Shown: in pieces, positions 17,476 to 26,228 of the stretch
Layout: each line of letters opens with the position of its first letter
Position numbering within the stretch: the stretch's first letter is position 1
Source: Modicisalibacter tunisiensis
Lineage (GTDB): Bacteria > Pseudomonadota > Gammaproteobacteria > Pseudomonadales > Halomonadaceae
Length of the DNA: 64,000 nt
NCBI RefSeq assembly: GCF_020148005.1
Contig: NZ_JAGXFD010000001.1
Span: forward strand, 198,363-262,362
Direction: 5' to 3'
The notes under the pieces: model-generated
What the model was told of the DNA's origin: nothing
Databases searched by the model: none
The model's input: only the letters and a program-made list of their open reading frames with translations
Position numbers and translations under genes: made by a program

Positions 17476-18611
17476 AGCGGCACGCTGGCGTAGGTCGGCT
17501 CGCCCTGCGCCTGGTTCAGCGCCAGCACGGCACTCGACATGGGTTCCGGGGACGTCTCCAGCAGGGCACGACGCACCACCCGGGATCGCTCGCCGTCGTC
17601 GCCGCGCCCCTGCCGCGTGCCGATGCCGCCCCGCTCGTCGCGCGGGGGCATGCCGAAGTACTCCCGGTAGCACTTCGAGAAGTGCGGCGTGGACACGAAG
17701 CCGCAGGCCGAGGCCACCTCGATGATCGACATCGAGGTCTGCTTGAGCAGCTGCCGGGCCCGGGTCAGGCGCAGCTTGAGGTAATAGCGCGACGGCGAGC
17801 AGTTGAGGTACTTCTGGAACAGCCGCTCCAGCTGGCGTCGGGACACGTCCACGTAGGTGGCCAGTTCATCGAGCGCGATGGGCTCCTCGAGATTGGCCTC
17901 CATCAGCGCGACGATCTCCAGCAGCTTGGGCTGGGTGGTGCCCAGTACGTGCTTGAGCGGCACGCGCTGCTGGTCCTGCTCGCCGCGCACCCGGTCGTAG
18001 ATGAACATCTCGGAGATGCCGGCGGCCAGCTCGCGACCGTGGTCCTGGCCGATCAGGTTGAGCATCATGTCCAGCGGTGCGGTGCCGCCGGAGGCGGTGA
18101 AGCGGTCGCGATCGATCGAGAACAGCCGGGTGGTCAGCGGCACCCGCGGGAAGGCCTCCTGCATCGCGGCCAGGCATTCCCAGTGGATGCTGGTCTCGTA
18201 GCCATCCAGCAGGCCGGCCTTGGCCAGGGCCCAGCTGCCGGTGCACACCGACCCCAGGCGACGGGACTGGCGGGCCTGGGCCTGCAGCCAGGCGATATGC
18301 TCGCGGGTCACGCTGCGGTGCGGCGCCACGCCCCCGCAGACCACGACCCAGTCGAGCGACAGCGGAATCGACGTCGAGGCATCCGGCGTGACCTGCAGCC
18401 CGTCACTGGCACGCACCGGCTCCCCGTTGAAGCTCAGGGTATACCAGCGATACAGCTCGCGCCCCGCCAGCTGGTTGGCCATGCGCAACGGCTCGATCAC
18501 CGAGGCCAGGGAAATCAGGGTAAAGTTGTCCAGCAGCAGAAACCCCAGGGTCTGGGGAGCGGGGGTGCGGCCGACCGTCGGTGATGCGCTTGCTGTCCGG
18601 GAGGATGCCAT
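17472..18611 (-). CDS. GlxA/AraC-family transcriptional regulator, GbdR-like
   Basis: A 379-residue regulator with an N-terminal DJ-1/PfpI-like domain (TLGFLLLDNFTLISLASVIE, SVCTGSWALAKAGLLDG) and a C-terminal AraC helix-turn-helix pair (LATYVDVSRRQLERLFQKYL, SIIEVASACGFVSTPHFSK). The central segment DRFTASGGTAPLDMMLNLIG is characteristic of the GbdR/ArgR group, which controls glycine betaine, carnitine or arginine catabolism. The start at 18611 follows GAGGAGAG; an open frame extends upstream without support. It is next to pcaG, but the similarity argues against control of the pca genes. The C-terminal tail of about 50 residues beyond the HTH is long for the family. Confidence 0.85.
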   Translation of the reverse strand: MASSRTASASPTVGRTPAPQTLGFLLLDNFTLISLASVIEPLRMANQLAGRELYRWYTLSFNGEPVRASDGLQVTPDASTSIPLSLDWVVVCGGVAPHRSVTREHIAWLQAQARQSRRLGSVCTGSWALAKAGLLDGYETSIHWECLAAMQEAFPRVPLTTRLFSIDRDRFTASGGTAPLDMMLNLIGQDHGRELAAGISEMFIYDRVRGEQDQQRVPLKHVLGTTQPKLLEIVALMEANLEEPIALDELATYVDVSRRQLERLFQKYLNCSPSRYYLKLRLTRARQLLKQTSMSIIEVASACGFVSTPHFSKCYREYFGMPPRDERGGIGTRQGRGDDGERSRVVRRALLETSPEPMSSAVLALNQAQGEPTYASVPL

Positions 18612-18931
18612 GCGGGTTCTCTCCTCTGTCCACGGATTCACCCCGGAACAGGCCGGGGAGTCTTGTGCTTGTTGTGGGTTGTGGAGCGGTTGCCAATGGC
18701 CGACATGGAGAGAGTACCTGCCGACCCGAACAGGGTTAAATGGCCTCCGCCTGTCGGTCATTCTTGCGGATAGGCAGGGAGGAACGCACGCAGAAACGAC
18801 ATCGATGTCGCAAATTGGCATTGCGACGTCGCTTCGTCTGTCGTGATGAGACAGTCGTCATGACAGACGACACGGCCCGACGCCGCAGAGCGCCGGGCCA
18901 CATTGCACAGAAGGTTAGCGATCACTTCGAT

Positions 18932-19561
18932 TCAGAAATCGAAGAAGACCGTTTCCCCCTCGCCCTGCAGGCGGATGTCGAGACGATAGCGCACCTTGCC
19001 ATCGGCCTCCTCGCGCCGGGCGATCAATGTCTCGCGCCGGGCCGGCGACTCGACGGCGTTGAGGACCGGGCAGGCGGCATTGGCCTCGGCCTCGTCGTCG
19101 AAGTACAGCCGCGTGTTCAGCTGGATGTTGATGCCGCGGGCGAACACCGCCAGGCAGACGTGCGGCGCCATCGGCTTGCCGTTGGCGGCCGGCACACGCC
19201 CCGGCTTGACGGTGGTGAAGGACCACTCGCTGTCGCCGTCGGCGGTGGTGGCGGACCGCCCGAAGCTGTTGAACGGTTTTTGCAGGTCGAAGTCCGGCTG
19301 GAAGTCGCCGTTGGCGTCGGCCTGCCAGGCTTCGATGAAGGCATCGCGCACCGGATCGCCGTTGCCGTCGATCACCGTGCCGACCAGCTCGATCAGCTCG
19401 CCCTCGGCCTCCGGCGCGGCCATGCGGCTCCAGATCTCCTCGTCGCGCAGCGGCAGGCCGGCGACATCCAGCGCCAGGCCGATATGCACGTAGGGGCCTG
19501 CGGTCTGTGACGGTGTCTCGCGGTACAGCAGGCCGCCTTCATGGGTCGGTTGTTGGCTCAT
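18932..19561 (-). CDS. pcaG: Protocatechuate 3,4-dioxygenase alpha subunit
   Basis: The non-catalytic alpha subunit of the intradiol dioxygenase that opens protocatechuate to beta-carboxy-cis,cis-muconate. The 209 residues begin MSQQPTHEGGLLYRETPSQT, and the family segment TAGPYVHIGLAL followed by GTVIDGNGDPVRDAFIEAWQ is clear. The iron ligands are absent here, as expected for alpha chains. It follows pcaH by 4 bp in one operon. The true start at 19561 is favoured because the upstream frame lies within pcaH. Confidence 0.96.
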   Translation of the reverse strand: MSQQPTHEGGLLYRETPSQTAGPYVHIGLALDVAGLPLRDEEIWSRMAAPEAEGELIELVGTVIDGNGDPVRDAFIEAWQADANGDFQPDFDLQKPFNSFGRSATTADGDSEWSFTTVKPGRVPAANGKPMAPHVCLAVFARGINIQLNTRLYFDDEAEANAACPVLNAVESPARRETLIARREEADGKVRYRLDIRLQGEGETVFFDF

Positions 19562-19565
19562 GATG

Positions 19566-20303
19566 TCACCCCTGATTCTCGAAATAGGTCTGCAGCTCGC
19601 CGCGCGTGACGATGTCGAAACGATAGGCCAGATAATCCATCGGCCGGCTGCGCGCCATGTCAAGGCGGCCGGTCAGCGTATCCACCGCTTCCGGATCAGC
19701 GAGGGTCTGGACGATCGGGCAGCGCGGAATCAGCGGATCGCCCTCGAAATACATCTGGGTGATCAGCCGCGTGGCAATCGCCGGGCCCATCACCGAGACG
19801 TGGATGTGCGCCGGGCGCCAGGAGTTGGGATCGTTGGGCCAGGGGTACGGCCCCGGACGCACGGTGCGGAAGTGATACCAGCCCTGGTCATCGGTCAGAC
19901 AGCGGCCGACGCCGCCGAAATTGGGGTCGAGCGGCGCCAGGTAGCCATCCTTCTTGTGCCGGTAGCGGCCACCCGCGTTGGCCTGCCACATTTCCACCAG
20001 AGTATGCGGCACCGGCTTGCCGAACTGATCGACGACGCGGCCGAACATGACGATGCGCTCGCCGACCGGTAGGCCGTCCTGCCCTTGGCCCTCGCGGTAG
20101 TTCATCAGCAGGTCGTTGTCGTGCAGCCCCAGGCGCAGCGCCTTGAAGCTGGGGCCGGTCAGCTCGCTGCGGCTGGGATGCTGCAGGCTGACCAGCGACT
20201 GGCGCGGCGAACGCGCCACGGTGGTCTTGTAGCCCGGCGCATAGGCAGGCGGGTGCCAGTTGCGATCGCGGGGCACGAAGCGCTTGTTGTCGGAGTCTTG
20301 CAT
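19566..20303 (-). CDS. pcaH: Protocatechuate 3,4-dioxygenase beta subunit
   Basis: The catalytic, Fe(III)-binding subunit. The 245 residues contain all four expected iron ligands: Tyr in [10 protein letters not shown], Tyr in [11 protein letters not shown], and both His in [10 protein letters not shown]. The start at 20303 (MQDSDNKRF) was chosen over an upstream ATG in the leader, because the family N-terminus begins near here. Its leader holds a 16-bp palindrome (20330-20345), and a PcaQ-type box lies about 105 bp upstream. It is co-transcribed with pcaG. Confidence 0.97.
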   Translation of the reverse strand: MQDSDNKRFVPRDRNWHPPAYAPGYKTTVARSPRQSLVSLQHPSRSELTGPSFKALRLGLHDNDLLMNYREGQGQDGLPVGERIVMFGRVVDQFGKPVPHTLVEMWQANAGGRYRHKKDGYLAPLDPNFGGVGRCLTDDQGWYHFRTVRPGPYPWPNDPNSWRPAHIHVSVMGPAIATRLITQMYFEGDPLIPRCPIVQTLADPEAVDTLTGRLDMARSRPMDYLAYRFDIVTRGELQTYFENQG

Positions 20304-20406
20304 GGCTGGCGTCTCGTGAAGTCGGTGGAGTACCCCTCGGGGTACAGGCGTCGCCCAGTCTCGCCGCGGCCTCGCCCGAGGGGAAATGAAATCTCGGGCC
20401 GCCACC

Positions 20407-20422
20407 ATAACCCATGGGTTAT
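20407..20422 (-). promoter_or_regulatory. PcaQ-type operator upstream of pcaH
   Basis: ATAACC (20407-20412), CATG, GGTTAT (20417-20422), the centre of the 20-bp perfect palindrome CCATAACCCATGGGTTATGG. This agrees with the PcaQ box described in rhizobia (ATAACC-N4-GGTTA). It lies between pcaH and the divergent 82-residue ORF, and the pcaQ gene is nearby. Confidence 0.85.
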
Positions 20423-20512
20423 GGCCCGATGCACAAGACCCCTCGTCAGCGCCGCGCCGGCCTGCTAGACCTATCGCTGACAGCGTGAAAATCCGATCGG
20501 GAGACGACCCTC

Positions 20513-20761
20513 ATGCCCCATCACGAGAAAACCATCATGGCCTTCGACGACCTGGGCCGTGAGTACATGATCGACGTGTTCGACGATGCCCGCGAGCTCG
20601 GCCCCCTGCATGCGCATGGCGCCACCCGGGGCGGGCTGCCGAGCTTCCGCACCCATGACGGGCATGTCGCCACCTACCTGGGCAACGGCGAGTTCTCGAT
20701 CACGGTGCCGGGCGAGGCGGAAGCCGTGACGGTGAGGACGAGCGATCCCGAGTACGTGTGA
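20513..20761 (+). CDS. Conserved-looking small protein of unknown function
   Basis: An 82-residue soluble protein starting MPHHEKTIMAFDDLGREYMI, with GGGAG before the ATG. It is acidic, His-rich at the N-terminus and has no membrane segment or Cys. It is divergent from pcaH and shares the intergenic region with the PcaQ box, and it converges on pcaQ with 17 bp between stops. Expression with protocatechuate catabolism is possible. I do not recognise a family. Confidence 0.65.
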   Translation: MPHHEKTIMAFDDLGREYMIDVFDDARELGPLHAHGATRGGLPSFRTHDGHVATYLGNGEFSITVPGEAEAVTVRTSDPEYV

Positions 20762-20778
20762 CGCGACGCCCCGGGCAC

Positions 20779-21693
20779 TCAACGATACGCTGCCGCCACC
20801 TCGCGCAGCATCTCGCAGAACGCCTCCAGGGCCAGCGAGGGGCGCAGGCTGGCGTTGATGCACAGGCCGACCGAGCCGCCCTGGCGTTCCAGCCCCACCT
20901 CCAGCACCGCCAGTCGCCCGGCCGCGACGTCCTCGATCACCGCCTCGCGAGGGGCGACCCACAGGGCGTCGCTGTCCAGCACGTAGCGGCGGCTGACGGC
21001 CAGCGAGAGCGTCTCCAGCACCCGGCCCGGCAAGGCCAGCGCCTGGCGCACGCAGAAGCTGTCGACCTGCTGACGCAGCGTGGTCTGCGGCGGCGGCAGC
21101 ACCCAGGGAAACTCGCCGAGCCGCTGCAGCGGCGGCGTCCGGCTGGACGACAACGCATGGCCGGCGCGCACCACCACCACCAGCGGCTCGTAGTAGAGGT
21201 GTTCGAAGGTCAGGTCGCGGATCTCCCGGGCCTCGGTCATGCGCCCCACCACCAGGTCGAGCTCGCCGGCGCGCAGTCGCGACAGCAGGTAGGCGCTGGG
21301 GCCGTCGACCACCCGCACGCCGATATCGTCGTGCCGGGCATGCAGGCGCTCGATGGCCTGCGGCAGGAAGCGGCTCTCCACCGTGGACAGGGCGCCGACC
21401 CGGATGCGCCGCTCGCCCCCCTGAGCGTCGCCGATCGCCGTGATGCCCTCGTCCAGCGCACGCAGCGCCGGCCCGGCGTGGCGCAGCAGGGTCAGCCCGG
21501 CCTGATTGAGCGACACCCCCTGCGGGCTGCGCTCGAACAGCGGCGTGCCGAGGTGATCCTCGAGCTCGCGAATCGCCTTGGAGAGCGCCGGCTGCGAGAT
21601 CGACAGGCTCTCGGCGGCGCGCACGAAGCTGCGCCGCTTGGCCAGCTCGAGAAAGGCCTGCAGGTGACGCAGCTTGACGCGCGGATTGAGCAT
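20779..21693 (-). CDS. pcaQ: LysR-family regulator PcaQ
   Basis: A 304-residue LysR activator. The N-terminal helix-turn-helix is in VRAAESLSISQPALSKAIRE, followed by the linker helix and an effector-binding domain (SRLRAGELDLVVGRMTE). MLNPRVKLRHLQAFLELA is a typical PcaQ start. Known PcaQ proteins activate pca genes in response to beta-carboxy-muconate or gamma-carboxymuconolactone. The PcaQ box upstream of pcaH supports the name. It lies on the same strand as pcaHG but beyond the small divergent ORF, and downstream of dctPQM. Confidence 0.9.
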   Translation of the reverse strand: MLNPRVKLRHLQAFLELAKRRSFVRAAESLSISQPALSKAIRELEDHLGTPLFERSPQGVSLNQAGLTLLRHAGPALRALDEGITAIGDAQGGERRIRVGALSTVESRFLPQAIERLHARHDDIGVRVVDGPSAYLLSRLRAGELDLVVGRMTEAREIRDLTFEHLYYEPLVVVVRAGHALSSSRTPPLQRLGEFPWVLPPPQTTLRQQVDSFCVRQALALPGRVLETLSLAVSRRYVLDSDALWVAPREAVIEDVAAGRLAVLEVGLERQGGSVGLCINASLRPSLALEAFCEMLREVAAAYR

Positions 21694-21812
21694 GAGCGAC
21701 GAGCCCCTCGACGGACGGGCCCCGACTTTACCCCAGCCGCGGGGCCGGGTCAGCCGACCGAAAACCGCCGCGACCCGGAGGCCGGCGGCGGCAGAGTGGC
21801 GACGACAACCGG

Positions 21813-23105
21813 CTACACGGTCAACAGGTAGGTCGTCAGGGCCGGGAACAGGATCAGCAGCGCCAGGCGCACGAAGTCGGAGGCGATGAACGGCGACACG
21901 CCGCGGAAGATCTCGCCGAGCCGCACATGCGGCGCCATCGCCTTGATGACGAAGACGTTCATGCCCACCGGCGGCGTGATCAGCCCCAGCTCCACGGTCA
22001 GCACGGTGACGATGCCGAACCAGATCGGGTCGATGCCCAGCGTCTGGATGATCGGGAACACCACCGGGACGGTGATCACCAGCATGGCGATCGAGTCCAT
22101 GAACATCCCCAGCACGAAGTACAGCAGCAGGATGCACAGCACGACCAGCATCGGCGACAGCGACAGCCCGTAGATGAAGTCGCTGATCGAGAACGAGATC
22201 CGCGATACCGAGATGAAGTAGCCCAGGGTATCGGCGCCCACCAGCATGAAGAACACCACCGTCGACAGACCCAGGGTCTCCTGGATCGCCGTCCACAGCT
22301 CCCGGCCGCGCAGCCCCTTGACCACGGCGTAGACCAGGGTGGCGAAGGCGCCGACGCTGGCCCCCTCGGTGGGGGTGAACAGGCCGAAGTAGATGCCCAG
22401 GATGATCACCAGGAAGACCCCGAAGAACGGCAGCAGCCCCGCCAGCGAGGCCAGCTTCTCGCCCCAGGAGGTCGGCTCGCCCGGCACCGCCAGCGACGGC
22501 TTGACATGCACCACGATGCTCACCGTCAGGGCATAGAACAGCAGCCCCATCAGCCCGGGCACGAAGCCGGCGATGAACATGTCGCCCACCGACTGCTCGG
22601 TGAGGATGGCGTAGATCAGCAGGGCGATGCTCGGCGGAATCATGATGCCCAGGGTGCCGCCGGCGGCCAGCGCGCCGGTGGCCAGGCCGCGGTTGTAGCC
22701 GAGGCGTTCCATCTCGGGCAGCGCCACGCGGGTCATGGTGCTGGCGGTGGCCAGCGACGAGCCGGAGATCGCCGAGAACATCCCGCACGAGCCGACCGCG
22801 GCGATCGCCAGGCCGCCCTTCCAGCCGCCGCACAGGGTGCGCGTGGAATCGAACAGCTTGCCGGCCATGCCGGAGTGCGCCGCGAGCACGCCCATCAGGA
22901 TGAACATGGGAATCGCGCTGAAGCTGTAGTTCGACAGCACCTCGACGGGCACCGACTTGACCATCGAGACGGCGGCCCCCCAGGAGATCACCTGGGAGAA
23001 GCCGCCGACGCCGACGATCAGCATGCACAGCGCCACCGGCACGCGCAGCACCATCAGCACCAGCAGCAGCCCCAGCCCCAGCGCCCCGATCATTTCACTA
23101 CTCAT
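21813..23105 (-). CDS. dctM: TRAP transporter large permease (DctM type)
   Basis: The 430-residue ion-coupled permease of a TRAP transporter, with about 12 hydrophobic segments. Motifs such as GSSLATASTMTRVALPEM and GGTLGIMIPPSIALLIYA are characteristic. The start at 23105 (MSSEMIGAL) overlaps the dctQ stop by 4 bp (ATGA), so translation is probably coupled. It acts with DctQ and DctP. Placement between pcaQ and the protocatechuate degradation genes suggests uptake of an aromatic or hydroaromatic acid. Confidence 0.95.
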   Translation of the reverse strand: MSSEMIGALGLGLLLVLMVLRVPVALCMLIVGVGGFSQVISWGAAVSMVKSVPVEVLSNYSFSAIPMFILMGVLAAHSGMAGKLFDSTRTLCGGWKGGLAIAAVGSCGMFSAISGSSLATASTMTRVALPEMERLGYNRGLATGALAAGGTLGIMIPPSIALLIYAILTEQSVGDMFIAGFVPGLMGLLFYALTVSIVVHVKPSLAVPGEPTSWGEKLASLAGLLPFFGVFLVIILGIYFGLFTPTEGASVGAFATLVYAVVKGLRGRELWTAIQETLGLSTVVFFMLVGADTLGYFISVSRISFSISDFIYGLSLSPMLVVLCILLLYFVLGMFMDSIAMLVITVPVVFPIIQTLGIDPIWFGIVTVLTVELGLITPPVGMNVFVIKAMAPHVRLGEIFRGVSPFIASDFVRLALLILFPALTTYLLTV

Positions 23106-23620
23106 TCGACGCTCTCCACCTGGTGAGCGAACACCGTGCCGAGCACGGCGTGCAGCAGACAACGCAGGCTGAGCAGGGCGCACAGCCCGGCGGCGACGTA
23201 ATAGATGGGCGCCATGGGAATGCGCAGATCCTGGGTCGTCTCACCATGGGACGCCGCGCTCGCCGCCGAGTCCCACAGGCCCACGCACAGCACCGCGCCC
23301 AGCGCCACGAAGCCCAGCAGATAGACGCCGGCAACGCGCGCCTTGACGGTCTCGCTCAGCCCGTGACTGAAGGCCTCGACCACCACCTGGCCCTTCTCGA
23401 CGTTGGCGGCCATGGCCGCCAGCAGCGCGAACAGCATCAGGTAACTGACCAGCTCGACACTGCCCGTCACGCTCAGCGACAGCGCGCCGTCGCTGAGGCG
23501 ATAGAGGTAGCGCAGGGCGACGTCGATCACCGTCACCGCCAGCATGCCGACGAGCGCGGCGCCGGCGATGACCCGGCACAGACGCTCCAGCCAGCGACTG
23601 GTTCTCAGAAGCGCTTGCAT
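23102..23620 (-). CDS. dctQ: TRAP transporter small permease (DctQ type)
   Basis: A 172-residue membrane protein with four hydrophobic segments, the standard size for DctQ. The segment VIDVALRYLYRLSD and the conserved ANVEKGQVVVEAF region mark the family. It lies between dctP (14 bp upstream) and dctM (4-bp overlap) in one operon. Confidence 0.93.
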   Translation of the reverse strand: MQALLRTSRWLERLCRVIAGAALVGMLAVTVIDVALRYLYRLSDGALSLSVTGSVELVSYLMLFALLAAMAANVEKGQVVVEAFSHGLSETVKARVAGVYLLGFVALGAVLCVGLWDSAASAASHGETTQDLRIPMAPIYYVAAGLCALLSLRCLLHAVLGTVFAHQVESVE

Positions 23621-23634
23621 GCTGCGTCTCCGGA

Positions 23635-24654
23635 TTACTGGCCGCAGGCCTGGCTGGCATCGAGTGCCGCCTGATAGACATCACGCGCCTGATCGAGACC
23701 GCGCGATTCGAGATCGCTCAGGTAGCTGTCGATCCCGTCCTGCAGCGGCTTCTGCCAGGCGGAATCCTGCAGCGGATTGTCGATCACGCGAATGGTGTCG
23801 CCGGCCTTCTCGGCCTGCGCCTTGCCCGCCTTGTCCTGGGCGGCGAACACGTCACCGGCCTTCTGCGCCCATTTCATGCCGGAGTTGGCGTCGATCACCT
23901 TCTTGGCCTCGGGGCTGAGGCGGTCGTAGGTGTTCTGGTTCATGGTGGCGACGAAGATCAGCGTGTAGAACGGTACCTGGGTGTGGTAGTGGAGCTGCTC
24001 GCCGAGCTGGAAGCTCTTGATGCCTTCCCACGGGAAGCTCAGGCCATCGATCACGCCACGCTGCAGCGAGGTGTAGATGTCCGGTGCGGGCATGCCCACT
24101 GGCTGCGCGCCCATGTTCTTGAGAATCTCGCCGGCCACCGCCGTCGGGCGACGGATGCGCAGCCCCTCGAGATCGCCGGGCTTCTGGACGTCGGTGTCCT
24201 TGGTGTGGATATAGCCCGGGCCGGTGGTGAACATGAACAGCACGTGAGAATCGTCGTACTCGCTGGCGATCTTGTTCTCGTCGTAGAGCGTCTGCAGCAC
24301 GCAGGCCCCCTGCGGCGCCGATTCGGCCACGCCCGGCAATTCGACGATCTGGCTCAGCGGGAAGCGGCCATTGGTGTAGCCCTGCGCGGTAATGCCGATA
24401 TCGGCGATGCCGTTGACCGCGGCATCATAGGTCTCGTCGGCCTGGCTCAGGGTCTGCGAGGGGAAGTTCTGGACCTTGATCTCGCCGTTGGACTCCTTCT
24501 CGACGGTCTTGGCCCACTGCTCGAAGAGCTGCTTGTTGATCGCCGAGGCCCCGGGCCAGAAGTGCGACAGACGCAGGGTGGTCTCGGCCTGGGCACCGGT
24601 TGCCAGGCCGGCGACGGACAGCGCGAGAAGACAGCGTGCAAGAGTACGGTTCAT
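23635..24654 (-). CDS. dctP: TRAP transporter substrate-binding protein (DctP type)
   Basis: A 339-residue periplasmic solute receptor with a signal peptide (about residues 1-24, ending TGAQA). The mature part begins ETTLRLSHFWPGASAINKQL. The conserved carboxylate-binding Arg of TRAP receptors probably lies in LEGLRIRRPTAVAGE. Start 24654 is chosen for the signal peptide; the frame extends upstream into the promoter. It is first in the dctPQM operon, and IclR-type boxes lie about 100 bp upstream. The ligand is probably an aromatic or hydroaromatic carboxylate, by context only. Confidence 0.94.
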   Translation of the reverse strand: MNRTLARCLLALSVAGLATGAQAETTLRLSHFWPGASAINKQLFEQWAKTVEKESNGEIKVQNFPSQTLSQADETYDAAVNGIADIGITAQGYTNGRFPLSQIVELPGVAESAPQGACVLQTLYDENKIASEYDDSHVLFMFTTGPGYIHTKDTDVQKPGDLEGLRIRRPTAVAGEILKNMGAQPVGMPAPDIYTSLQRGVIDGLSFPWEGIKSFQLGEQLHYHTQVPFYTLIFVATMNQNTYDRLSPEAKKVIDANSGMKWAQKAGDVFAAQDKAGKAQAEKAGDTIRVIDNPLQDSAWQKPLQDGIDSYLSDLESRGLDQARDVYQAALDASQACGQ

Positions 24655-24751
24655 GGCTAGCCCCTTGATTGTTGGTTGGATGATGAGTCGAGGCGACACG
24701 GCGGTCGAATTGACGTCAGGATTACCGAGGTCGAGCCTTTTATCCATTAGA

Positions 24752-24775
24752 CGAACGTAAGTTCGTTTTGCGAAC
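24752..24775 (-). promoter_or_regulatory. PcaR/PcaU-type (IclR) boxes upstream of dctP
   Basis: A perfect inverted repeat GTTCG-TTTTG-CGAAC occupies 24761-24775. A further CGAAC half-site (24752-24756) lies exactly 19 bp from the matching half of the first. The 15-bp layout matches the P. putida PcaR box (GTTCG-N5-CGCAC). The same element recurs at four other pca/qui promoters here. Confidence 0.75.
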
Positions 24776-24893
24776 CTTCCTCGGTGCTGCCTATTCTGGC
24801 ATGCTCGCCGGTCGTGAAAGCGGCAAATTGCAAGCGGTAACCTGTCAATTCCCAAGATTCGCCCCCGACCTTGGTCGTAATGGCGGGTCACCT

Positions 24894-24925
24894 CAAACAG
24901 AACGCCCGACCATCGGGTCGGGCGT
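24894..24925 (-). terminator. Rho-independent terminator of the pcaIJF-pcaL operon
   Basis: A perfect 10-bp stem, ACGCCCGACC (24902-24911) and GGTCGGGCGT (24916-24925), with loop ATCG. On the minus strand it is followed by TCTGTTTG. It lies 38 bp past the pcaL stop. Confidence 0.8.
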
Positions 24926-24962
24926 CGCGTCTGGCGTGAAGCGCCAGGGCATGGCTAAGCCA

Positions 24963-26147
24963 TCAGCACGGCTCGCCGCCCCAGCCCAATTGCTTGGCCA
25001 GCGCGAAGGCGTGGTTGGCCGCCGGCACCCCGGCGTAGATCGCCACGTGCATCAGCACCTGCCGCAGTTCGGCCTCGCTCAGGCCGATACGCTTGGCGGT
25101 CTTGAGGTGCAGCTCCAGCTCCTCGCGACCCAGCGCGGCGAGGATGCCGGTGGTGATCATGCTGCGCTCGCGACGCGTCAGGTCGTCGTTGCTCCACAGC
25201 TCGCCCCAGGCCAGCCGGGTGATCATCTGCTGGAAGGGCGCATCGAGACTGGTGGCGTTGTCGGTCGAGCGCGCGACGTGCGCCTCGCCGAGGACCTGCT
25301 TGCGCGTCTCCAGGCCAGTGGCATAAGCGACGCCGTGGGCGCCCACGTCACCCAGGTCCACCGCCAGCGCCGCGCGCAGCGAGGCGGCGAAGCGCTCGGG
25401 TGCCTCCACCGAGGGCACGTGGCCGACGCCGTCGAAGATCGTCAGCGGCGCGCCGTCGCACTCTCCGGCGAGCGTCTCGAGGGTCGCCGGCGGGGTCGCC
25501 GCGTCCTCGCTGCCGCCCAGCAGGTGGATGGCCACGCCCTTGCCGCTCAGCTGGCCGGTGAAGGTGTCGCGGCCCAGCATCTCGCACAGCCGCGCGTAGG
25601 ACTCGCCGTCGCCGCGGCCCATCTGCACGCACCAGCCGGCCTTCAGGGCCGGCTCGGCCTCGACCAGGGCGGGAGCGAACCAGCGCGGCACGATCTCGCC
25701 GGCCATCGCCGCCAGCCCTTCCTCGCGCACGCGCCGGGCGCGGGTGTTCCACAGCTCGGCGTTGCCGATCACCGCGCCGGTGTTGGTCAGGGTCGCCGAC
25801 AGCAGGCGCTTGCCGTGGGCGGCGATCAGCTGCTGGCCGACCACGCCGCCGATCGAGGTGCCGACGAAATGAAAGCGCTCGGCACCGGCGTGATCCGCCA
25901 GGGCCAGCGCCTCGAGGGCCAGGTCGGCAGGCGTGATGTCGCCGCCGTCGACCGGCCAGGCCTGGCTGGCGCCGTGCCCGGGCAGATCCCAGGTCAGCAC
26001 CCGGTAACGCGGCAGCAGACGCGGCAGGATGTCGTCCCACACCGCCTGGGTCATGCCCAGCGGATGCGCCATCACCACCAGTGGATCGGCCTCGGCGCCC
26101 AGCAGACGGTAGGCGACGCTGCGGCCATTGATCGTCAGAAAAGCCAT
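24963..26147 (-). CDS. pcaL: Fused beta-ketoadipate enol-lactone hydrolase / 4-carboxymuconolactone decarboxylase
   Basis: A 394-residue fusion of PcaD and PcaC, catalysing two consecutive steps: decarboxylation of gamma-carboxymuconolactone and hydrolysis of the enol-lactone to beta-ketoadipate. Residues 1-255 form an alpha/beta hydrolase with nucleophile Ser in GTSIGGVVGQQL and His in GVGHVPSVEAPE. The C-terminal 120 residues are a carboxymuconolactone decarboxylase domain (DAPFQQMITRLAWGELW to GVPAANHAFALAKQ). Such PcaL fusions are known in Streptomyces and some proteobacteria. It is the last gene of the pcaI-pcaJ-pcaF-pcaL unit, 81 bp after pcaF. Confidence 0.93.
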   Translation of the reverse strand: MAFLTINGRSVAYRLLGAEADPLVVMAHPLGMTQAVWDDILPRLLPRYRVLTWDLPGHGASQAWPVDGGDITPADLALEALALADHAGAERFHFVGTSIGGVVGQQLIAAHGKRLLSATLTNTGAVIGNAELWNTRARRVREEGLAAMAGEIVPRWFAPALVEAEPALKAGWCVQMGRGDGESYARLCEMLGRDTFTGQLSGKGVAIHLLGGSEDAATPPATLETLAGECDGAPLTIFDGVGHVPSVEAPERFAASLRAALAVDLGDVGAHGVAYATGLETRKQVLGEAHVARSTDNATSLDAPFQQMITRLAWGELWSNDDLTRRERSMITTGILAALGREELELHLKTAKRIGLSEAELRQVLMHVAIYAGVPAANHAFALAKQLGWGGEPC

Positions 26148-26177
26148 TTCACACTCTCCATTCGTAGCAACGCGAAA

Positions 26178-26202
26178 AGCCGGCGAGTCGCAATCGCCGG
26201 CT
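26178..26202 (-). terminator. Hairpin between pcaF and pcaL
   Basis: A 9-bp stem, AGCCGGCGA (26178-26186) and TCGCCGGCT (26194-26202). On the minus strand it is followed by TTTTCGCG. It could be a partial terminator or an mRNA-stabilising stem within the operon, lowering or separating pcaL expression. Confidence 0.6.
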
Positions 26203-26228
26203 TTCTCTCAACTCGACATGACGTCGTC

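Larger units (their letters stand above)
24655..24962. promoter_or_regulatory. Intergenic region between dctP and pcaL
   Basis: A 308-bp gap. It carries the dctP leader, the IclR-type boxes at 24752-24775 and the terminator hairpin at 24902-24925 of the upstream pca operon. No coding frame with support is seen. Confidence 0.7.

Noticed and set aside
18873-18898. Hairpin GGCCCG...CGGGCC after pcaG as a terminator
   Set aside because: The stem is interrupted and no T tract follows on either strand, so it is too weak to list as a feature.
20779-23028. Apparent 749-codon protein combining pcaQ with upstream sequence
   Set aside because: Only the last 304 codons are PcaQ. The upstream part is out of frame with dctM, which occupies that DNA.
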